Made by a program: the position numbers and the translations under genes. Shown in pieces: positions 49,793-59,422 of a DNA stretch of 64,000 bases. Under the pieces are notes generated by a model. That model was not told the origin of the DNA, ran no database searches, and worked only from the letters and a program-made list of their open reading frames with translations. Position 1 is the first letter of the stretch. Each line of letters begins with the position of its first letter. The DNA comes from Parasporobacterium paucivorans DSM 15970 (GTDB taxonomy: Bacteria; Bacillota; Clostridia; Lachnospirales; Lachnospiraceae): NCBI RefSeq assembly GCF_900141895.1, contig NZ_FQYT01000017.1:1-64000 (forward strand). Direction: 5' to 3'.

Positions 49793-50569
49793 ATGGATGC
49801 AGAAAACGGATTTCAAAGAAAAAGCAATGAGGAATTATTGACTGAATACAAACAGACCTGTGCATTGGAAATCAAACAGGAACTTGTATTGCGTTATGTC
49901 CACATCGTCAGAAACATTGCCCTGCAGATGCGGAACGTGTATCTGGGGTTCTCCCAGCTGGATGACGTCGTGAACGAGGGCGTGCTGGTCATCATGAATG
50001 CCATCGAAAAATTTGATCTGGAAAGAAATGTGAAGTTTGAAACCTATATCTCCAAAAGAATCAGGGGAATGATTATCGATCTGGCCCGTAAGCAGGACTG
50101 GATTCCCCGGGGAGTCCGGAAAAGTGCGAAGGATATCGATAATGCCACACTGGAATTATACAATGAGACGGGACGATTTCCGAAACCTCAGGAAGTGGCA
50201 GATTTTCTTGGAATCGGCCTGGATAAATACCAGGAGATTCTTGGCAAGACCACGCTCTTCAACGTGCTCTCCCTGGATGTTCTTCTGGAGGAAACCAGCA
50301 TCAAGCAGAAAAATAATGAGATTGCCGCCCCCCACAGCCCGGTTCGTCCGGAACAGCACACCCTGGACAAGGAACTTAAGGGCATGCTGGTGGACGGAAT
50401 CAAAGATCTGCGGGACAATGAACAGACAGTGCTGTCCCTGTATTATGTAGAAGAGCTCAATATGAAGGATATCGCAAAGGTCATGCAGCTGAGTGAACCC
50501 CGGATATCACAGATCCACAGCAATGCCATCCGGAAGCTTCGTATCAGCATGCAGAAGACCATGGGGTAG
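49793..50569 (+). CDS. fliA: Flagellar sigma factor FliA (sigma-28/SigD)
   Basis: A 258-residue sigma-70-family factor: region 2 (FSQLDDVVNEGVLVIMNAIE, KFETYISKRIRGMIIDLARK with WIPRGVR), region 3 and region 4 (DNEQTVLSLYYVEELNMKDIAKVMQLSEPRISQIHSNAIRKLR). It reads TAAT/TAAA - 15 bases - CCGATA-type promoters; five such sites are proposed in this window. It is controlled by FlgM. Confidence 0.93.
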   Translation: MDAENGFQRKSNEELLTEYKQTCALEIKQELVLRYVHIVRNIALQMRNVYLGFSQLDDVVNEGVLVIMNAIEKFDLERNVKFETYISKRIRGMIIDLARKQDWIPRGVRKSAKDIDNATLELYNETGRFPKPQEVADFLGIGLDKYQEILGKTTLFNVLSLDVLLEETSIKQKNNEIAAPHSPVRPEQHTLDKELKGMLVDGIKDLRDNEQTVLSLYYVEELNMKDIAKVMQLSEPRISQIHSNAIRKLRISMQKTMG

Positions 50570-50589
50570 ACGAAAGGAAAGGGATTACT

Positions 50590-51324
50590 ATGTTCAGAGG
50601 ATTTTACAATCTGACCTCGGAGATTATCTGTCAGAACAAAAACTTAAATGTCATCAGCAACAACATGGCTAATGTATCTACGCCTGGCTATAAAGGAGAT
50701 ACTCTTGTGACCAGCACTTTCCGTGACGAGCTGTTATACCGTTCTGGAAGCCCTGAGCCGATAGGGGAGACCAGCATGGGCAAAGCAGGGGTGGGAAACG
50801 TGACGGGATTTACCCAGGGGGCCCTGTACAATACGGGAGGAGTCCTGGATGTCGCGCTTACGGGGGAAGGATTCTTCAAGGTTCAGACCGGAGAGGGCAT
50901 GGTATATACCCGGGATGGAGCTTTTTCCATTGATGCGGAAGGATTTCTTTCTTTACAGGGCATCGGAAGAGTTATGGGGTCACAGGGTCCCATCAGAATG
51001 CGGACGGACGATGTTTCCATTGATTCACGTGGAAACATATATGAAGCTGGAAATACGGAACCATCTGGTAAAATTTCCATCGCGGATTTCCAGGATTACG
51101 GGCTTTTACAAAAACAGGACAACGGCATGTTTACAACTATCCAGCCGGAACTAAATTCAGACACCGTGATGCAGTGGAAATATTTGGAAACCTCCAACGT
51201 GGATACCATGACGGAGATGACGCAGATGATGGGGAGCCAAAGATCCATTCAGAGCTCGGCCCAGGTGCTGAAGATGTACGACCAGCTAATGGGGAAGATT
51301 GTTTCTGAAATCGGAAGGATATAA
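50590..51324 (+). CDS. flgF: Flagellar rod/hook-basal body protein (FlgF/FlgG family, first)
   Basis: A 244-residue rod-family protein: MFRGFYNLTSEIICQNKNLN, ISNNMANVSTPGYKGD, LTGEGFFKVQTGEGMVYTRD, and C-terminal YLETSNVDTMTEMTQMMGSQ. Distal rod or proximal rod cannot be decided from sequence, so the symbol is tentative. It is 15 bases before its paralogue. Confidence 0.75.
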   Translation: MFRGFYNLTSEIICQNKNLNVISNNMANVSTPGYKGDTLVTSTFRDELLYRSGSPEPIGETSMGKAGVGNVTGFTQGALYNTGGVLDVALTGEGFFKVQTGEGMVYTRDGAFSIDAEGFLSLQGIGRVMGSQGPIRMRTDDVSIDSRGNIYEAGNTEPSGKISIADFQDYGLLQKQDNGMFTTIQPELNSDTVMQWKYLETSNVDTMTEMTQMMGSQRSIQSSAQVLKMYDQLMGKIVSEIGRI

Positions 51325-51338
51325 AAAGGGGGATAAAG

Positions 51339-52043
51339 ATGAATGGTTCTTTCTATGCGGCTGTAACAGGCGCATCCGGACAGCAGACAAAAATGGATGT
51401 GGTAGCCAATAATATGGCAAATATTAATACGGCGGGATATAAGTCCCAGAGTGCGGTGTTCTCGTCGCTGGTGCAGAAGAAATTAAGCGATTCCGTATCT
51501 GGACTGGAAACTGTGCGTACCGGAACGGGGGCTGCAGTCAAAAAAATCGGGACGGAATTTACGCCGGCCGGGTATACGCAGACAGACAACGAGAATGATT
51601 ATGCCATAGTAGGAAAAGGGTTTTTCATGCTGCAGAATCCGGTTTCGGGTGACACAACCTTTACCAGGGATGGAAGTTTCAGCCTGTCCCAGCGGGGCGG
51701 GGATTTCTATCTGGCTTCTTCCGATGGGAAACTGGTGCTGGACAAAGCAGGACGATATATCCGAATGGAAGAAGGAACGAACCCTGACATTGGAATATTC
51801 ACCTTTGAAGTGGAGGCCGGATTGAAAAATATCGGCAAAAACGAATATGAAGCGACCCCAGTAAACGGGGAGCCAGTCCTGTCGGAATCATCCAGCCTGC
51901 AGCAGGGAGCCCTGGAGATTTCCGGCGTGGATCTGGCTGCGGAAATGGCTAAGGCCATGGAAGCTCAAAAAGCATATTCTCTCGCCCTGAAAATGATTCA
52001 GACCTCGGATGATGTTGCCGGTACAATAAATACACTGCGGTAA
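51339..52043 (+). CDS. flgG: Flagellar rod/hook-basal body protein (FlgF/FlgG family, second)
   Basis: A 234-residue rod-family protein: VTGASGQQTKMDVVANNMAN, INTAGYKSQ, YAIVGKGFFMLQNP, TTFTRDGSFSLS, and ISGVDLAAEMAKAMEAQKAY. It pairs with the preceding gene, as in Bacillus flhO-flhP. The symbol is tentative. Confidence 0.75.
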   Translation: MNGSFYAAVTGASGQQTKMDVVANNMANINTAGYKSQSAVFSSLVQKKLSDSVSGLETVRTGTGAAVKKIGTEFTPAGYTQTDNENDYAIVGKGFFMLQNPVSGDTTFTRDGSFSLSQRGGDFYLASSDGKLVLDKAGRYIRMEEGTNPDIGIFTFEVEAGLKNIGKNEYEATPVNGEPVLSESSSLQQGALEISGVDLAAEMAKAMEAQKAYSLALKMIQTSDDVAGTINTLR

Positions 52044-52069
52044 TTGCTATAGAAGGGAGAAAACCTGGC

Positions 52070-52696
52070 ATGCAGATTGAAAAATATGAAGATATGAATC
52101 TGTTAGAGATGGATGTAATACGGGAAATCGGAAGTATCGGAACCGGCAATGCGGCAACGGCTCTGTCTCAGCTTTTAAGGGAAGAAATACGAATGTCCAT
52201 TCCGGAAGTGGCGATATTGGGGTTCGACGAGACAATAGAAAGGCTTGGAAATCCGGAAGAAATCGTGACAGCAGTTTTGGTCAGGATGAAGGGGGAGATC
52301 CAGGGCATGATGCTGCTCATCATGAAAATGGACTTCATAAGCGCAATTACTCAAAGACTTCTGAGTAAAGAAATACTGGATTATGCATTTTTAGGAAATC
52401 TGGAAATATCCGCCATAGAAGAGGCCGGCAACATAATCATTTCGTCGTATATCAATGCATTGTCCGCTCTGACAGGCGTATCCATAAGCCTTTCGGTGCC
52501 TGATATCGCTGTCAACATGCTGGGAGGAATATTAAGCGTACCCATGGCAGAATTCGGATATACCACAGACAAACTGATGATGATTGACGGAAAATTCTTT
52601 CTAAATAATAAAGAGCTCGAAAACCGGCTGCTGCTGATGCCGGACATCGAATCCCTGAATTTTCTGATGGAAAGACTGGGAGTACACAATGAATAA
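52070..52696 (+). CDS. cheC: CheY-P phosphatase CheC
   Basis: A 208-residue protein with both CheC motifs: VIREIGSIGTGNAATALSQL and AIEEAGNIIISSYINALSAL (conserved Glu and Asn). It dephosphorylates CheY-P, and is stimulated by CheD. It overlaps cheD by eight bases. Confidence 0.92.
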   Translation: MQIEKYEDMNLLEMDVIREIGSIGTGNAATALSQLLREEIRMSIPEVAILGFDETIERLGNPEEIVTAVLVRMKGEIQGMMLLIMKMDFISAITQRLLSKEILDYAFLGNLEISAIEEAGNIIISSYINALSALTGVSISLSVPDIAVNMLGGILSVPMAEFGYTTDKLMMIDGKFFLNNKELENRLLLMPDIESLNFLMERLGVHNE

Positions 52697-53171
52697 AAAT
52701 ATAACGGTTGGAATCGCGGATATGAAAATAGCCAGAGGGGAAGGAACCATCGTCACCCATGCCCTTGGATCGTGCATAGGCATAACTTTTTATGACCCCA
52801 TGATACGTCTGGGAGCTATGGTCCACATCATGCTGCCGGAGTGCAGGAACATCAAAGATACAAGCGTTTTTAAATATGCGGATTCCGGGATAAAAGAAAC
52901 CCTGCGGAAACTGAGTGCCTACGGGGGAAGCCGTGCCCGGATGGAATGCAAGATTGCCGGTGGGGCCAAGATGTTCGAATTTAAAGGCGGCGGCGAATTG
53001 GGCAATATCGGGCTTCGGAATGCAGAGTCGGTTCGCCGTATTCTAAAACAGGAGGGTCTGACCCTGCGGGGGGAAGATACCGGATCCAATTATGCCAGAA
53101 CAATGTCTCTGGAATTGCATACAGGAAATGTGACGATTAAAACTTACGGGAGAGCAGAAATATCTTTATGA
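52689..53171 (+). CDS. cheD: Chemoreceptor deamidase CheD
   Basis: A 160-residue protein with the catalytic Cys in ALGSCIGITFYDP and His in GAMVHIMLPE, then KIAGGAKMF and IGLRNAESVRRIL. It deamidates receptor glutamines and binds CheC. Confidence 0.93.
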   Translation: MNKNITVGIADMKIARGEGTIVTHALGSCIGITFYDPMIRLGAMVHIMLPECRNIKDTSVFKYADSGIKETLRKLSAYGGSRARMECKIAGGAKMFEFKGGGELGNIGLRNAESVRRILKQEGLTLRGEDTGSNYARTMSLELHTGNVTIKTYGRAEISL

Positions 53172-53201
53172 TATGCTCTCTTTCTTTTTTTGGAAATACT
53201 T

Positions 53202-53227
53202 ATATTCTCTTGTGTTTAGCCGATATT
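53202..53227 (+). promoter_or_regulatory. Internal sigma-28-type promoter before cheA
   Basis: TATA (53202-53205), 14 bases, GCCGATAT (53220-53227). It lies in the only sizeable gap (92 bases) late in the operon and would boost cheA onward. Confidence 0.65.
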
Positions 53228-53263
53228 AAAAAGAGGGATTCAGAGTGAGAGGAGGTTTCGGCA

Positions 53264-55219
53264 ATGTCAGTAGAAAATACCAATGATTCTCTGTTGGATA
53301 TGTTTATATTTGAAACAATGCAGCTTACAGGTCAGCTTGAAGAATCTGTTCTGATCAGTGAAAAGGAGGGCTGCTACAACCAGGGTGCCATCAACGAGAT
53401 TTTCAGGATCATGCATACCATAAAGGGTTCCGCAGCCATGATGATGTTTGAAAATATATCGGTGCTCGCCCATGGGCTGGAAGACCTCTTTTTTTATCTG
53501 CGGGAAGAGAAACCGGAGCTGGCGGACTGCTCGGCCATATCGGATCTCATCCTGGAGGGGGCTGACTTCATAAAAGAAGAGGTTACAAAGATCCAGGACG
53601 GTCTGGCTGCAGAAGGTGATTCTTCCGCTCTGCAGAGAAAAATCAGGGATTTCCTGATCAATCTGAAAAACCTGCGCGTCAGAGAGAACGTCGAAGACGA
53701 TAATTCTTATAAGGCGGTCCTGTATTTCGAAGAAGGATGCGGCATGGAAAATATCCGTGCGTACGCGGTGATGAATAAGCTGCAGGAAATTACCCAGGAG
53801 ATAAAATGTATTCCTGAAGATATCCTGGATAGTGATGAAAGTGCGGATCTCATAAGAAACCACGGATTTGTTATTTTTTTCAGGGCTAAGAAATCTCATG
53901 AAGAAATGAATCATTTTTTTATGCAGACCATTTTCCTGAAGGATATGGAGCTGATTCAGCTGCAAGAGAAAGAGGAAGAAGCGCAGGAAAAAGACGAAAA
54001 ACAGGATCTGAAGCAGGAGAAAACCGGACAGCAGACCCATTCCCAGCAAAGCATTATCAGTGTCCATGTAGCGAAGCTGGACAAGCTCATGGATCTGGTG
54101 GGAGAAATGGTCATCGCGGAAGCCATGGTAGTACAGAATCCGGATCTGAAGGGGCTTGAGCTGAACAATTTCAGAAAGGCTGCCGGACAGCTGCGCAAGA
54201 TCACAACCGAGATGCAGGATACTGTCATGTCAATAAGAATGGTTTCTCTTTCAACCACCTTTAACAAAATGCACCGTGTTGTCCGTGATATGTGCAAGAA
54301 ACTGGAAAAGGATGTTCGTCTTGAGGTTATTGGGGAAGATACTGAGGTGGATAAAAATGTCATCGAACAAATTTCAGACCCTCTTATGCACCTGGTGCGC
54401 AACGCAGTGGATCATGGGATTGAGAATGGATGTGACAGGAAAATGACGGATAAACCGCTTCGGGGAACGGTTACCCTGGAAGCAAGAAACTCTGGAAGCG
54501 ATGTACTCATCACGGTGCGGGATGATGGCAAAGGGCTGAACCGGGATTATATCCTGGATAAGGCCCAGGCGGCAGGTCTTTTACATAAGCCGGCTCAGGA
54601 AATGACGGACAAGGAGGCATTCGGCCTGATCCTGCTCCCCGGATTTTCAACAAACGAAAAAGTTACTGAATTTTCCGGACGGGGCGTCGGCATGGATGTG
54701 GTGGCAAGGAATATCGAAAATATCGGAGGATCCCTTTCTATTGAAAGTGAAAAGACAAAAGGGACTACCTTTATCTGTAAGATACCACTGACACTGGCCA
54801 TCATTGACGGAATGAATGTGAGGGTGGGTTCATCCTGCTACACGATCCCTACCATATCCATCAAGGAATTTTTCCGGATCCGCAATGAAGAAGTAATAAC
54901 AGATCCGGATGGAAATGAGATGATTATGGTCCGGGGGAATTGCTATCAGATCCAGCGGATGAATAAGCTGCATAATATCGAAACCAGAATCACAGATCTG
55001 GAGGACGGGATTCTCATTATGGTGGAACACGACGGGAAAGTTGCCTGTATATTTGCAGATGAACTCTTGGGTCAGCAGCAGGTAGTGGTAAAGACTTTAC
55101 CGGAATATATACACAGATTTAAAGAGACGGGTTGGCTGGCCGGCTGCACACTACTTGGAGACGGCAGCATCAGTCTCATACTGGATGTGGCAAGGCTGTT
55201 CGACGGAGGAAGGGGATAA
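53264..55219 (+). CDS. cheA: Chemotaxis histidine kinase CheA
   Basis: A 651-residue kinase: HPt domain with the phospho-His at about residue 51 (IFRIMHTIKGSAAMM), a P2 CheY-docking region, a charged Gln/Glu linker, and a dimerisation helix (ISVHVAKLDKLMDLVGEMVI). The ATP domain has HLVRNAVDHGIENG, VRDDGKGLN and FSGRGVGMDVV. A CheW-like domain lies at the end. It phosphorylates CheY and CheB. Confidence 0.96.
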   Translation: MSVENTNDSLLDMFIFETMQLTGQLEESVLISEKEGCYNQGAINEIFRIMHTIKGSAAMMMFENISVLAHGLEDLFFYLREEKPELADCSAISDLILEGADFIKEEVTKIQDGLAAEGDSSALQRKIRDFLINLKNLRVRENVEDDNSYKAVLYFEEGCGMENIRAYAVMNKLQEITQEIKCIPEDILDSDESADLIRNHGFVIFFRAKKSHEEMNHFFMQTIFLKDMELIQLQEKEEEAQEKDEKQDLKQEKTGQQTHSQQSIISVHVAKLDKLMDLVGEMVIAEAMVVQNPDLKGLELNNFRKAAGQLRKITTEMQDTVMSIRMVSLSTTFNKMHRVVRDMCKKLEKDVRLEVIGEDTEVDKNVIEQISDPLMHLVRNAVDHGIENGCDRKMTDKPLRGTVTLEARNSGSDVLITVRDDGKGLNRDYILDKAQAAGLLHKPAQEMTDKEAFGLILLPGFSTNEKVTEFSGRGVGMDVVARNIENIGGSLSIESEKTKGTTFICKIPLTLAIIDGMNVRVGSSCYTIPTISIKEFFRIRNEEVITDPDGNEMIMVRGNCYQIQRMNKLHNIETRITDLEDGILIMVEHDGKVACIFADELLGQQQVVVKTLPEYIHRFKETGWLAGCTLLGDGSISLILDVARLFDGGRG

Positions 55220-55226
55220 CGGAATT

Positions 55227-55730
55227 ATGGCCAATAACCTTGAAAATATTTTATCAGACAGGATGGAAACGTCCGAGGATACACAGAAGAACCGGTTTCT
55301 GACATTTCTTGTGGGCAATGAAGGATACGGCATTGAAATACAGTACATCACGGAAATTATCAATGTGCTGGCTATCACGAAGATACCGGAGCTTCCTGAA
55401 TATGTTAAAGGCATCATAAACCTGCGGGGGAAAATTGTTCCTGTTATGGACGTGCGCCTCCGATTCGGAAAGACTGCCAGGGAATATGATGACAGGACAT
55501 GTATTATTGTCATGAATATGGGGGACTTGATTATCGGACTCATTGTAGACAGTGTTTCGGAAGTCCTGACGATTCCGGAAGAAGATATCAGCGACCCTCC
55601 CCAGGTGGGCGCACGCGGGAGCGTGTTTATCCGAAAAATAGGGAAATCACCAGGCGGCATGAAACTTCTGCTGGACTGCAACAGGCTTCTTATGGAAGAA
55701 AATACGGAAGATTTAAGTGACGAGGTTTGA
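55227..55730 (+). CDS. cheW: Chemotaxis coupling protein CheW
   Basis: A 167-residue SH3-like protein: [60 protein letters not shown]. It links CheA to receptors. ATG 55227 is eight bases after the cheA stop; the longer frame beginning inside cheA is not used. Confidence 0.95.
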   Translation: MANNLENILSDRMETSEDTQKNRFLTFLVGNEGYGIEIQYITEIINVLAITKIPELPEYVKGIINLRGKIVPVMDVRLRFGKTAREYDDRTCIIVMNMGDLIIGLIVDSVSEVLTIPEEDISDPPQVGARGSVFIRKIGKSPGGMKLLLDCNRLLMEENTEDLSDEV

Positions 55731-55744
55731 AAGGGAGACGGGAA

Positions 55745-57550
55745 ATGAAAAAGACTGGAAAGAAAATCGCTTTAAAAAACAGGCTGATTTTTGGCTTTGG
55801 ATTCATGGGAATTGTATTTGTGATATTGGGACTCATTGCGCTTTTTTCACTGAAGACTCTGGATGAAAGCACGAAAGAGCTTTCATCCAGGTGCATACCG
55901 AGCATAGATGAGGTCAGCGGGTTGCGTGGGGCAGTTGCCGAGTACAGGGCAGAAGAGCTGATTCTAGCTCTGTCAGTGGATGATGCAGAGCAGAAAAAAC
56001 ATGAAGCCAATCTGAAAAACATGAAGGCCGATATCCAGGAAATGATAGATTCGTATAAAACAGGTTTGGGAGGCACCAGGTCCGCAGGGGATCTGGAACG
56101 TTTTGCCGTGTTTGAGGAGAATTGGAAAGAGTACCTGGATGAAAGTGGGAAGCTTGTCCTTTACGTAAAGGGAAATGACAGTCAGGCAGCCAATAAGCTG
56201 GTACAGGGATCCTCGTCAGCTGCTTTCAAGGAAATGGAAACGGCTTTAGACAGTGTCATTGGATTTGTAAACGGAATGGTGGATTCTGCCAGTGAAAAGG
56301 CAGCGTCCGTTTACGCAACAACCTTGCAGATAATCATCATCGTAATGGCAGCGGCGATCATATTATGTCTTGCACTTGCTTTCATAATCACGAAAAGCAT
56401 TGCATTGCCCCTAAGACTTATCGCAGAGGCAGCCGACAAGCTTTCCCAGGGGGATACCGAGGTGGAGGCAGAGTCCAGGTCAAACGACGAAATAGGAGAG
56501 GCAATGGATGCCTTTGCCAGAATGATTGAAAATACCAGAAAACAGGTTCAGGTTGCCGAACGGATTGCCCAGGGGGACTACACCATGGATATTGAGGTGA
56601 GATCCCAGAAGGACTACCTGAACATGGCCCTGTCGGAAATGGTCAAAAATAACAATGAGCTGCTTACCAACATTGCGACCGCGTCCGAACAGGTTGCGGC
56701 GGGTTCCAGACAGGTATCTGATGCAAGCATTTCCCTTTCGGAGGGGGCCACGGAACAGGCAAGCTCCATCGAACAGCTGACCGCATCCATGCAGCAGATT
56801 TCTGCCCAGACGGAGCTGAATGCGCACAATGCCGACAAGGCAAATGAACTGGCAGGCAGGGCGACATTCATAGCAAGGGATGGCGTAAACCAGATGGGGG
56901 GTATGCTGGAGGCCATGGAGGAAATCAACCAGTCTTCTGCAAACATCTCCAAAATCATCAAAGTCATCAACGATATCGCCTTTCAGACCAATATCCTGGC
57001 TCTTAATGCGGCGGTGGAGGCGGCAAGGGCCGGACAGTATGGAAAAGGATTTGCGGTAGTTGCAGAAGAGGTGAGAAGCCTGGCAGCCCGGTCGGCCAAG
57101 GCAGCGGATGAGACTACGGAATTGATTGAAAGTTCCATCAAAAAATCGGATCATGGAACCAGGATTGCGGAAAATACGGCGGTAGCTTTGGGCGAAATTG
57201 CTGATCAGATTGAAAAGGTGGCTGTTCTTATCAATGATATTGATGTCGCCTCCAATGAACAGGCTGCCGGAGTGGGACAGATCAACATGGGAATCATGCA
57301 GGTATCCCAGGTCGTTCAGGCCAACTCTGCGACTTCTGAAGAAAGTGCAGCCGCCAGTGAAGAACTTTCCAGCCAGGCTCAGCTGCTCAAGGAATCGGTG
57401 TCCCGGTTCAAATTGAAGAAAGCGCATTCCGGCTATACGGAATACAGGAAAGATAAAAAGGATCCGGATGTGACAGGAATATTGAATACGACGTCCGCAA
57501 GAAGAAGTCGGAAAATAATTCTTGGCGATGAGGAATTTGGCAAATACTGA
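55745..57550 (+). CDS. Methyl-accepting chemotaxis protein
   Basis: A 601-residue receptor: TM1 near residues 14-37, a 4-helix-bundle extracellular sensor, TM2 near 194-217 ([20 protein letters not shown]), HAMP, and a cytoplasmic signalling domain with the tip [20 protein letters not shown]. No C-terminal CheR-docking pentapeptide is seen. The ligand is unknown. ATG 55745 starts [12 protein letters not shown]. Confidence 0.93.
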   Translation: MKKTGKKIALKNRLIFGFGFMGIVFVILGLIALFSLKTLDESTKELSSRCIPSIDEVSGLRGAVAEYRAEELILALSVDDAEQKKHEANLKNMKADIQEMIDSYKTGLGGTRSAGDLERFAVFEENWKEYLDESGKLVLYVKGNDSQAANKLVQGSSSAAFKEMETALDSVIGFVNGMVDSASEKAASVYATTLQIIIIVMAAAIILCLALAFIITKSIALPLRLIAEAADKLSQGDTEVEAESRSNDEIGEAMDAFARMIENTRKQVQVAERIAQGDYTMDIEVRSQKDYLNMALSEMVKNNNELLTNIATASEQVAAGSRQVSDASISLSEGATEQASSIEQLTASMQQISAQTELNAHNADKANELAGRATFIARDGVNQMGGMLEAMEEINQSSANISKIIKVINDIAFQTNILALNAAVEAARAGQYGKGFAVVAEEVRSLAARSAKAADETTELIESSIKKSDHGTRIAENTAVALGEIADQIEKVAVLINDIDVASNEQAAGVGQINMGIMQVSQVVQANSATSEESAAASEELSSQAQLLKESVSRFKLKKAHSGYTEYRKDKKDPDVTGILNTTSARRSRKIILGDEEFGKY

Positions 57551-57565
57551 TAAGGCGGTATTAAC

Positions 57566-58381
57566 GTGATAAGGATTACGGATAATGAATTTGATAAACT
57601 GGCATCTTATATTCAGGCAAATTATGGAATATTTCTGAAGAAGGAGAAGCAGGCCCTGGTTACGGGTCGGCTTCAGGCTGAATTGGTCCAGAATGGATTT
57701 AAAAACTTTTCAGAATATTTTGAATACATTCTGGCGGATACTTCCGGATCAGCTGTTACTGCGATGATCAACAAGATAACCACAAATCATACTTTTTTTA
57801 TGCGAGAATCGGAACATTTCGATTTTTTTCAAAGCGAGGTGCTTCCTTTCCTTCACAGTACAGTCAGAAATAATGATCTGCGCATATGGAGTGCCGGATG
57901 TTCCTCAGGAGAGGAACCGTATACATTGGCCATGATTCTGGATGAATATTTTGGAAATGAAAAAGGTACCTGGGATACAAAGGTGCTGGCCACTGACATC
58001 TCAACCAAGGTTCTGGATACGGCCAAGTCAGGCATTTATTCAAACGACAAGGTAGGCACGATGCCGACTCATTTCAGAGCAAAATATTTCAGGAGGATGG
58101 ACGAAAAATCCTCTGTAATTCATGACAAAATCAGGAACGAAGTGATTTTTGGAAAATTCAATCTGATGGAAGAACGGTTTCCATTCAAAAAGAAATTCCA
58201 TGTAATCTTCTGCAGAAATGTAATGATATATTTTGATGAAAAAACGAAAACGGAACTGGTAAATAAATTTTATGATTTTCTGGAACCAGGCGGATACCTC
58301 TTTATAGGACATTCCGAATCCCTGAATCGGGAAACTACCAGATTCAGTTATGTAAAACCTGCTTTGTACAGGAAAAAATAG
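57566..58381 (+). CDS. cheR: Chemotaxis methyltransferase CheR
   Basis: A 271-residue enzyme: helical N-domain, TTNHTFFMRESEHFDFF, IWSAGCSSGEEPYTLAMIL (SAM site), VIFCRNVMIYFDE and LEPGGYLFIGHSE. It methylates receptor glutamates. GTG start 57566 follows AAGGCGG. Confidence 0.94.
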   Translation: MIRITDNEFDKLASYIQANYGIFLKKEKQALVTGRLQAELVQNGFKNFSEYFEYILADTSGSAVTAMINKITTNHTFFMRESEHFDFFQSEVLPFLHSTVRNNDLRIWSAGCSSGEEPYTLAMILDEYFGNEKGTWDTKVLATDISTKVLDTAKSGIYSNDKVGTMPTHFRAKYFRRMDEKSSVIHDKIRNEVIFGKFNLMEERFPFKKKFHVIFCRNVMIYFDEKTKTELVNKFYDFLEPGGYLFIGHSESLNRETTRFSYVKPALYRKK

Positions 58382-58398
58382 GAGCGAGGTTAGGGAAT

Positions 58399-59409
58399 GT
58401 GGAACTGAAAAAGAAAATCAGGGTTTTGATAGTAGATGACAGCCTGCTGTTCAGGGAAGTGATTTCAAGAGGTGTTTCCAGTGACCGGAATATTGAGGTT
58501 GTGGCTGTAGCCAAAGACCCCTTTGATGCAAGGGATAAGATTCTCCAGTACAGGCCGGATGTCATGACATGCGACGTGGAGATGCCGAAAATGAACGGAA
58601 TCGAATTTCTGCGCAGGCTTCTGCCCCAGTACCCGCTGCCGGTGATTGTAGTCAGCACGGTAAGTGAAGCCGTATTTGACGCCATGGACGCCGGGGCTTT
58701 GGACTTTGTGACAAAACCGGATGTTACGTCCCCGAAAAGCGTGGAGGGATTCCTGTATGAAATGATCAGTAAGATCAAAGTTGCAGCCATTTCCAATATT
58801 TCTGGTGAGAAGGGAATGGAAGACCAGAGGGGAATAATTCGGAAAACAAAAGATGATTCGGGAAGGATTATAGCAATCGGTGCCTCCACGGGAGGCACCG
58901 ATGCCATTTCCAAGATCTTGATGGCGCTGCCTTCGGACATGCCGCCAATTCTGGTTGTGCAGCATATACCGCCGGTCTTTTCCCGTATGTTTGCGGAAAG
59001 GCTGAATACCGCCACGAATCTGCAGGTTAAAGAGGCAGAGGGCGGTGAGTATGTGGAAAGAGGTCAGGTTCTGATTGCCCCGGGTGACCGTCATATGAAG
59101 ATCTGCAGAAGCGGGAACCGGTACAAGACGGTGTGCTTTGCCGGAGAGAAGGTTAATGGACATTGTCCGTCCGTAGATGTGTTATTTGAGTCTGTCGCCA
59201 AAGAAGCAGGGCAGAAAGCAACCGGCGTCATCCTAACGGGGATGGGGCATGATGGGGCCAAGGGTCTCCTGTCCATGAAGAAAGCGGGCGCAAAGACGAT
59301 TGGACAGGATGAAAAAACTTGTGTTGTTTACGGCATGCCAAAAGTAGCTTATAATATAGGTGCAGTAGAAAAGCAGGCTGCACTGGAAAAGATCCCAGCC
59401 TTGCTTTAG
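58399..59409 (+). CDS. cheB: Chemotaxis methylesterase CheB
   Basis: A 336-residue protein: receiver domain (VLIVDDSLLFREVI, MTCDVEMPKMNGIEFLR) and methylesterase/deamidase domain with catalytic Ser (IGASTGGTDAI), His (VQHIPPVFS) and Asp (TGMGHDGAKGL). It removes receptor methyl groups. GTG start 58399. It is the last che gene seen in this operon. Confidence 0.94.
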   Translation: MELKKKIRVLIVDDSLLFREVISRGVSSDRNIEVVAVAKDPFDARDKILQYRPDVMTCDVEMPKMNGIEFLRRLLPQYPLPVIVVSTVSEAVFDAMDAGALDFVTKPDVTSPKSVEGFLYEMISKIKVAAISNISGEKGMEDQRGIIRKTKDDSGRIIAIGASTGGTDAISKILMALPSDMPPILVVQHIPPVFSRMFAERLNTATNLQVKEAEGGEYVERGQVLIAPGDRHMKICRSGNRYKTVCFAGEKVNGHCPSVDVLFESVAKEAGQKATGVILTGMGHDGAKGLLSMKKAGAKTIGQDEKTCVVYGMPKVAYNIGAVEKQAALEKIPALL

Positions 59410-59422
59410 AAAGTGAAGGAAA

